From assembly GCA_947172415.1 (NCBI GenBank), contig OX359199.1, forward strand, positions 81,001 through 145,000: DNA of 64,000 nt, read 5' to 3'. Below, one piece after another: positions 59,001 to 64,000 of this stretch. Position numbers and translations under genes: made by a program. Within the stretch, counting starts at the first letter, position 1; each line of letters opens with the position of its first letter. The stretch is from Chondrosia reniformis (lineage: Eukaryota; Porifera; Demospongiae; Chondrillida; Chondrillidae). Under the pieces are notes generated by a model, which was given only the letters and a program-made list of their open reading frames with translations, was not told the origin of the DNA and made no database searches.

Positions 59001-61376
59001 CTTCCCCCTCCCCCTCCCCTTCTTCCCCCTCCCCCTCCCCTTCTTCCCCCTCCCCCTCCCCCTCCCCCTCCCCCTCCCCTTCTTCCCCTCCCCCTCTAAC
59101 TCCCTTCTCCTTCCCCCTCTAACTCCCCTCCCCCTCCCCCTCCCCCTCTCTCAGATAAGGTGTACCGAGTGTCTCACTACTACTTTAGCTCGTGGGACAG
59201 TGAAGGGTTGTGTGACCTGGTGGATCATCAGTGGAACAGACACACCCACATACATTTCTTAGTTGTTAGTGAGTGTAGTGCATTTCATAGGCATTGAAAC
59301 TGTATAAATTGCATCATTTCAATTTTCCTGTGTGTTAGCCAAGAACCTAGGGGAGTGGGTTAAGCACCTTATTAAAAACATGGAGGATGTGAGTGCTAAA
59401 CGCGGTCTATATATATTGTAGCATTGTACATTGTGTCATGTAATGCTTTATATATGTGTTTAGATTCAGAGACTCACGAGTGATACAAACTTTAGTCTAA
59501 TTGTAGTGGATTTTAACAGTTCAGACATTAATATAGAACACGAGCTCAAACAGAGTAGTTTTACCAAGTTAGCATCCACCCGCCCATCCGCCCACCCACC
59601 CATTCGCCCACCCATCCACCCACTATTCATTTACAGTTCTCGGTTGATCAAGTTGACAAAGGAAGGGTTTTACAAGACATTTGCACAGAATACTGGTCTC
59701 TCGTTTGTGAGAAATCCCAACAGTATAGTCTTCACAGTGGATCTTCATTTAGATCTTCCTCCTAACATACTAGATTATATTAGAAAGGTAACTTGTTGCA
59801 TCACACTTTATTATACATATGCCTTTCTCAGAGTAATTCTGACCTCATTTCCTTGCTCCTACCACATGCCACACCCCTTTCCTCCCAGCATACCATACAA
59901 GGAAAGTCAGGATATGCACCGGCTGTGCTGAGATTAAAAAACAACACAAATCCAATGAATGGCATTCGCCTCCACAAATGGCAGGGTGAGGTCTGTGCAG
60001 TGAGACCCTTGCACAGTGTACACTAACAGTGTATGCCTCTTGTGTGTGCTATGTAGAACTGGGACGGTGGGAGATATGGGGATTTGGGCTACTTTCCTTG
60101 TTCAAATCTGATTGGACCAACGTTGGAAACATGAACCTGGAATTTGGCAAAACTTGGGGAGGAGAAGACTATGATCTTATTGACAGGTGAACCACCTCCT
60201 GTCTGTCATTGACAAGTGAATCACCTCCTGTCTGTCATTGACAGGTGAATCACCTCTTGTCTGTCATTGACAGGTGAACCACCTCCTGTCTGTCATTGAC
60301 AGGTGAACCACCTCCTGTCTGCCATTGACAGGTGAACCACCTCCTGTCTGTCATTGACAGGTGAACCACCTCCTGTCTGTCATTGAGAGGTGAACCACCT
60401 ACTGTCTGTCATTGACAGATGAACCATCAATTGAAGACCCAGCTTTGATTACAATACGTATATATATACATACTACAGTCACTTTCAATTTTAATTTTCA
60501 GTTTTCACAAGTTTATAATTAGTGTAAACAATATTAGTATATTTACTTTCAGTTCTGTCTAGTTGTTTGTATATAGTCCATACTGTATCTATACATACAT
60601 TATTGGCAATGTGTATGTACCAGTATCTATACATACATTATTGGCAATGTGTATGTACCAGTATCTATATATAGGCAATGTGTATATACCAGTATCTATA
60701 TATTGGCAATGTGTATGTACCAGTATCTATATATTGGCAATGTGTATATACCAGTATCTATATATTGGCAATGTGTATGTACCAGTATCTATATATAGGC
60801 AATGTGTATGTACCAGTATCTATATATTGGCAATGTGTATGTACCAGTATCTATATATAGGCAATGTGTATGTACCAGTATCTATATATTGGCAATGTGT
60901 ATATACCAGTATCTATATATAGGCAATGTGTATGTACCAGTATCTATATATTGGCAATGTGTATGTACCAGTATCTATATATTGGCAATGTGTATGTACC
61001 AGTATCTATATATTGGCAATGTGTATGTACCAGTATCTATATATTGGCAATGTGTATGTACCAGTATCTATATATAGGCAATGTGTATGTACCAGTATCT
61101 ATGCATACATTATTGGCAATGTGTATATACCAGTATCTATAATATATCAGTATCTATATATAGGCAATGTGTATGTACCAGTATCTATGCATACATTATT
61201 GGCAATGTGTCTATATATTGTGTACGGTTTCCTGTAGGTTAATAGCCAAGGGTTATGAGGTGAACAGACTGCTTCACCCAAAGCTGTTCCATCACTATCA
61301 CTCCCACAGAGGCATGTGGACCAAAGACTCGGACTACAAGACGGATGGCATCACAGAGGAGGGAGCGGCCAGTTAG
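56004..61376 (+). CDS. Beta-1,4-N-acetylgalactosaminyltransferase 3/4-like (CHGN family)
   Basis: Fourteen exons: 56004-56223, 56802-56848, 57269-57340, 57678-57926, 58439-58494, 58560-58638, 58701-58749, 59155-59268, 59339-59388, 59464-59567, 59637-59787, 59889-59985, 60057-60186 and 61238-61376, giving 518 residues. The type II anchor is at about 36-57 (FSIGLLFSACLALTLLTLHL). The C-terminal catalytic half matches B4GALNT3/4: LIVVDFNSSDINIE, the metal-site block VFTVDLHLDLPPNILDYIRK, GRWEIWGFGLLSLFKSDW, FGKTWGGEDYDLIDRL and the ending LFHHYHSHRGMW. These enzymes add GalNAc to GlcNAc to make LacdiNAc on glycans in the Golgi. It is about half the length of the vertebrate proteins; a large N-terminal extension is absent. 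The 69-bp intron 59568-59636 is a multiple of three and open, so retention would add 23 residues. Confidence 0.85.
56575..56628. mobile_element. Solo arm of the 58-kb foldback element
   Basis: GTTTCAAATAGGTTTCATGC and the terminal GAATTTGATCCTGTG match the right arm of the element at 58.2 kb. It lies in the first intron of the same gene. Confidence 0.6.
58045..58280. mobile_element. Foldback (MITE-like) element with long terminal inverted repeats
   Basis: The left arm starts CACAGGATCAAATGTCAGG and the right arm ends CCTGAAATTTGATCCTGTG. About 75 bp of each arm pair imperfectly (TGAACAGCCAGGTTTC versus GAAACCTGGCTGTTCA). No coding capacity. Sits in a B4GALNT-like intron. Confidence 0.75.
58278..58435. 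repeat. 16-bp minisatellite CTATGTCTGCATGTCC
   Basis: About nine copies directly after the foldback element. A few isolated copies also lie before it (58000-58040), so the element seems to have inserted into the array. Confidence 0.9.
58797..59150. repeat. CCCCTT/CCCCTCTAACT pyrimidine array
   Basis: Fills the intron upstream of the 59155 exon of the B4GALNT-like gene. Strong C/T strand asymmetry. Confidence 0.95.
60187..60425. repeat. 29-bp minisatellite copying a 5' splice site
   Basis: Eight units, GTGAACCACCTCCTGTCTGT followed by CATTGACAG. The first unit starts exactly at the donor of exon 60057-60186, whose last bases are ATTGACAG, so every unit regenerates an exon-end/donor junction (GACAG|GTGAAC). 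Confidence 0.95.
60575..61215. repeat. 31-bp minisatellite (GGCAATGTGTATGTACCAG core)
   Basis: About 19 units, alternating TATATATTGGCAATG and TATATATAGGCAATG forms, in the last intron of the B4GALNT-like gene. Frames encoding MCMYQYLYIGNVY are artefacts. Confidence 0.97.
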
Positions 61377-61828
61377 CTGATGGAGGACATGCAGTTTTAG
61401 GAGATACTTTATCATACGTAGTTTATAGTTGTAACCTTATAGTGAATGTTGTTATAATAGTAGGTTGCTCAATTTTATATTGTAATTATATAGACATGTC
61501 TGATTTACTTCTGTGAACTGTTACAAAGTGCACAGGTGGCCATGGGCAATGCAATATGCAAATATTCTTATATATACATACGTACATGCAATTATGTAAT
61601 GAAGTGTGTGAATCAAAATACACTAATTCTCTGCTTGCACAATTTAATTTATTAACTGAATTTTCCTTATGCATGTCTTGTGAAGTTATAAATCTAAATG
61701 TGTACATATACTATAACAGATGACATATAATATATACATACGTACATGTGTAATCAGTACAATGACATAAGATAGGTAGTTTCCAGTTGGTATAAGGATA
61801 TTGTAATTTTAGTGAAAATTCAACAAGT

Positions 61829-63428
61829 CTAGTTCTGTGCAATGTATATGACTTTATGTTTCTCCATCATTTCAATGTCTTTCTCTAATTGCTTCATCTC
61901 TGCCTCCATTCTTTCCTTGCGCGCCTTCTTGGGAGCAGTGTCAGTGACAACAGAGAGACCCTGGTACTGGTGATGTAGCTCCTCCCAGCTCTTCTTCAGA
62001 CTGACCAAGATCTCATCTCTCTTGTCTATCACAGTCAAGGAAGCCATGTAAACTGACATGATCACATGATCACATCAATCCCCATACACTGAGTAAAGTC
62101 ACCTTTGTATTGTGGGCAGTGCTTTACTACTTCCCAGTAACTAACATACTATATCACACCAAAATGTCAATGTACCTACTATTGGCAGGTACGTAGTAGG
62201 TAGGTAGACAAGGAAGTGGTTTAAGATAACACGTTATTAATGGTACCAGTAGAAAGTTGTGACATTGCTCCTTTATTGAAGCTCTCTTGAACATAATGAT
62301 CGTATGCCTCCTGCATCTCCTGCACCTCCTTCTTGCGCTGGGTCAGGTAATCGGGGACTTTCCCATACTCCTGTTACAGGACAATAGTAGAGCACTCCAA
62401 ATATACGTATGCACATACAGAATATGCACATGCACCACAATACAAGTAACTCAAAAATTAAAAGGAAAAACTCGCTCTGCATACTTTAGAGATGTACAAT
62501 ACAAATATGTAATACACTCATGTGAGTACATATACGTATGTGTAGATATTGACTTTGAGATGTACACAGTATTACATACTGGCAAGGTACTCCTAAGGAA
62601 ATGGGACACTTCATAACTAGTCCAGTCTGTTACTACTAGTGAGACACTAACCTTTTTGTGGACATACTTTGGGACCAGTCCAGAGGAGTCGAGAGTGTGT
62701 CGTGTGCCACCAACTGTGTCTACATAGGTCGGGTTTGGTTTCTTTGGGACAGACATGACGTTGGCAGTCACATTTGTAGTGAGAAAGTCCTTCTTTGTAG
62801 GACTGCCAATCTGAGGTTGGTCAGTGTGATGTGGAACTGGAGGCTTTCTCTTGTCCTCATCCGGATACCTGTAAGTGGAGTCTGACAGACAGGAATGGGT
62901 GGATGAGTGGGTGTATGGATGAGTGTATATATGAGTGGATGAGTGGATGGATGAAGTGGAATATTTGTTGTTTGAATGGAAATGAGATATATATTTCTGG
63001 ATGAAGGAGTTAGAGAAGAAAGCTTACCTCCAGATAGTTTGGGTTCTTTGGAGTGTTTAGTAAGAAAGCTCTTTGGGTCATTAGGAGCAACCTTCGCAGG
63101 ACCGAGAGTCTTATTTATAGATTTGTGAGTCTTTGTTTCAGTCCGTACAGTTTGAGCATACTTTGAGCGATACCTTTAAATGTAAAGATACATTAAACAA
63201 CTGTTAACTTACTATAACTCGTACAAAAAATGGACGTTAGTTAGTAGATAACAGACTGATGTTAGTAGATAGGAACGTTCTGTATTAAAATGATGCATAA
63301 TCTTGGAATACCCTTCACTGTTAACAAAATGGCTACTTCGATTTAGATGTTTACCTTTCGGGTTTTATTCTCTCTTGCGGCGGTGGAGGAATCAAGTTAT
63401 AAATACTCTCTGTCAAGTACTCCTCCAT
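61829..63428 (-). CDS. ENKUR: Enkurin
   Basis: Five exons (63428-63355, 63173-63028, 62881-62652, 62370-62247, 62052-61829) total 798 nt, 265 residues; human enkurin is 256. Hallmarks: N-terminal ESIYNLIPPPPQER, LGPAKVAPNDPKSFLTKHSK, KKPNPTYVDTVGG, SGLVPKYVHKKEYGKVPDYL, and the C-terminal enkurin coiled coil LKKSWEELHHQYQGLSVVTD ... MEKHKVIYIAQN. Enkurin is a microtubule inner protein of motile cilia and sperm flagella and an adaptor for TRPC channels in mammals. It fits ciliated cells such as choanocytes, larval cells or sperm. Its stop faces the B4GALNT-like gene; its start faces the DPY19L gene 97 bp away. Confidence 0.96.
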
Positions 63429-63524
63429 TTTTTACCTCTTCGTTGCCATGGTGATTATCAATTAGCTATCGGGGACAAATGGAGTCACTTGGGGATTTTC
63501 CGGTGTGTCTTCAGCTACCTCAAA
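63429..63524. promoter_or_regulatory. Very compact bidirectional promoter (ENKUR and DPY19L)
   Basis: Only 96 bp separate the opposed start codons, and this must include both 5' UTRs. No TATA box is seen. Confidence 0.5.
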
Positions 63525-64000
63525 ATGGCTGTCCGTTCAAGGAAATCTACAAAGAAACAAACGGACATTCTAACGAAAGAGAAAAATAATTTCAGCATTG
63601 AAGACAATCACATCGATAAACCACAGAAAAAGTCCTCCCGTGATGGCAAACGATTTCTTTATTTTAGCATTTTGTTTTGCATAGGTCAGTTTAACCCTAG
63701 CTATATATGTATATATAATTAGTAAATTGTAATTTGTACTGTATATAGTGATTATTCAGTGTTTTAAGTGATTGAAGCTTGCGATGTTCTTCTCTTGATT
63801 AGCTGCGGGGTCGGGATGGCTACATTACCAACACTTAACTGCACTCATCGAGAATGAACGCTTCTTTTCGCATCTCTCGGAACTGGAGAGAGAGATGTCG
63901 TTTAGAACAGAAATGGTGCGGAATAGCTGCCTCGCTTGAGCTACAGTTGGTGCTGGTAGCTACCACTGGGATCTCTTATTACTGCAATTTATATTATTAT
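63525..64000 (+). CDS. DPY19L1: DPY19-like protein C-mannosyltransferase, 5' part
   Basis: Two exons visible (63525-63684, 63803-63915) before the window ends. They encode a basic N terminus, the first membrane segment ([17 protein letters not shown]) and then the family signature [20 protein letters not shown], the conserved luminal loop after the first transmembrane helix in DPY19 proteins. DPY19 enzymes add mannose to tryptophans of thrombospondin repeats in the ER. Which human DPY19L it matches best cannot be decided from 91 residues. The remaining exons lie beyond the edge. Confidence 0.88.

Noticed and set aside
60563..61237. YQYLYIGNVY repeat protein
   Set aside because: Read-through of a 31-bp minisatellite in the last B4GALNT-like intron.
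56004..61376. Identification of this gene as CSGALNACT (chondroitin GalNAc-transferase)
   Set aside because: The C-terminal HHYHSHRGMW ending and the VDLHLDLPPNILD block fit B4GALNT3/4 better than CSGALNACT.

Overview
The window is eukaryotic nuclear DNA from an early-branching animal. A sponge, probably a demosponge, is the best guess. Genes are compact, with GT-AG introns of about 60-1000 bp, and lie head-to-head or tail-to-tail with only tens to hundreds of bases between them. The gene set is animal-specific: GALNT, chondroitin synthase and its polymerising-factor partner, B4GALNT3/4-like, enkurin, MORN4, BOULE-like, DPY19L, a C-type lectin receptor, and CARD, death-domain and kelch proteins. 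The species cannot be fixed from this sequence. Most multi-exon models below were assembled by hand, and their splice phases close unless an exception is stated.

Layout: 0.6-1.8 kb kelch protein (-); 2-6.7 kb multipass membrane protein (+); 7.3-8.4 kb small secreted Cys-rich protein (+); 8.6-10.8 kb kinase/coiled-coil/NHL protein (+); 10.9-14.1 kb GALNT without a lectin domain (-); 14.3-18.3 kb CHPF-like and 18.4-21.4 kb CHSY-like chondroitin synthase subunits (+); 21.4-25 kb unresolved; 25-39 kb a segmentally duplicated block of CARD, death-domain and kelch genes interleaved with broken 3' ends of the cysteinyl-tRNA synthetase gene; 39-44.6 kb the intact CARS gene (-); 44.8-47.7 kb papain-family protease (-); 47.9-49.3 kb MORN4 (-); 49.5-52.2 kb C-type lectin receptor (+); 52.9-55.5 kb BOULE-like RNA-binding protein (+); 56-61.4 kb B4GALNT3/4-like enzyme (+); 61.8-63.4 kb enkurin (-); 63.5 kb to the edge, the start of a DPY19-like C-mannosyltransferase (+).

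Two themes stand out. Five of the genes act in glycosylation (GALNT, CHPF-like, CHSY-like, B4GALNT3/4-like, DPY19L), and the two chondroitin polymerase partners are adjacent and co-oriented. The 25-39 kb block encodes a 999-residue protein, CARD - helical middle domain - coiled coil - death domain - kelch, plus a CARD-only relative, a death-domain/kelch relative and a kelch pseudogene. This is a candidate apoptosis or innate-immune adaptor family still being reshuffled by duplication.

Non-coding DNA is dominated by minisatellites, several of which copy splice sites of the genes they sit in. There are also small elements with hammerhead-ribozyme-like cores, foldback elements and one reverse-transcriptase relic.
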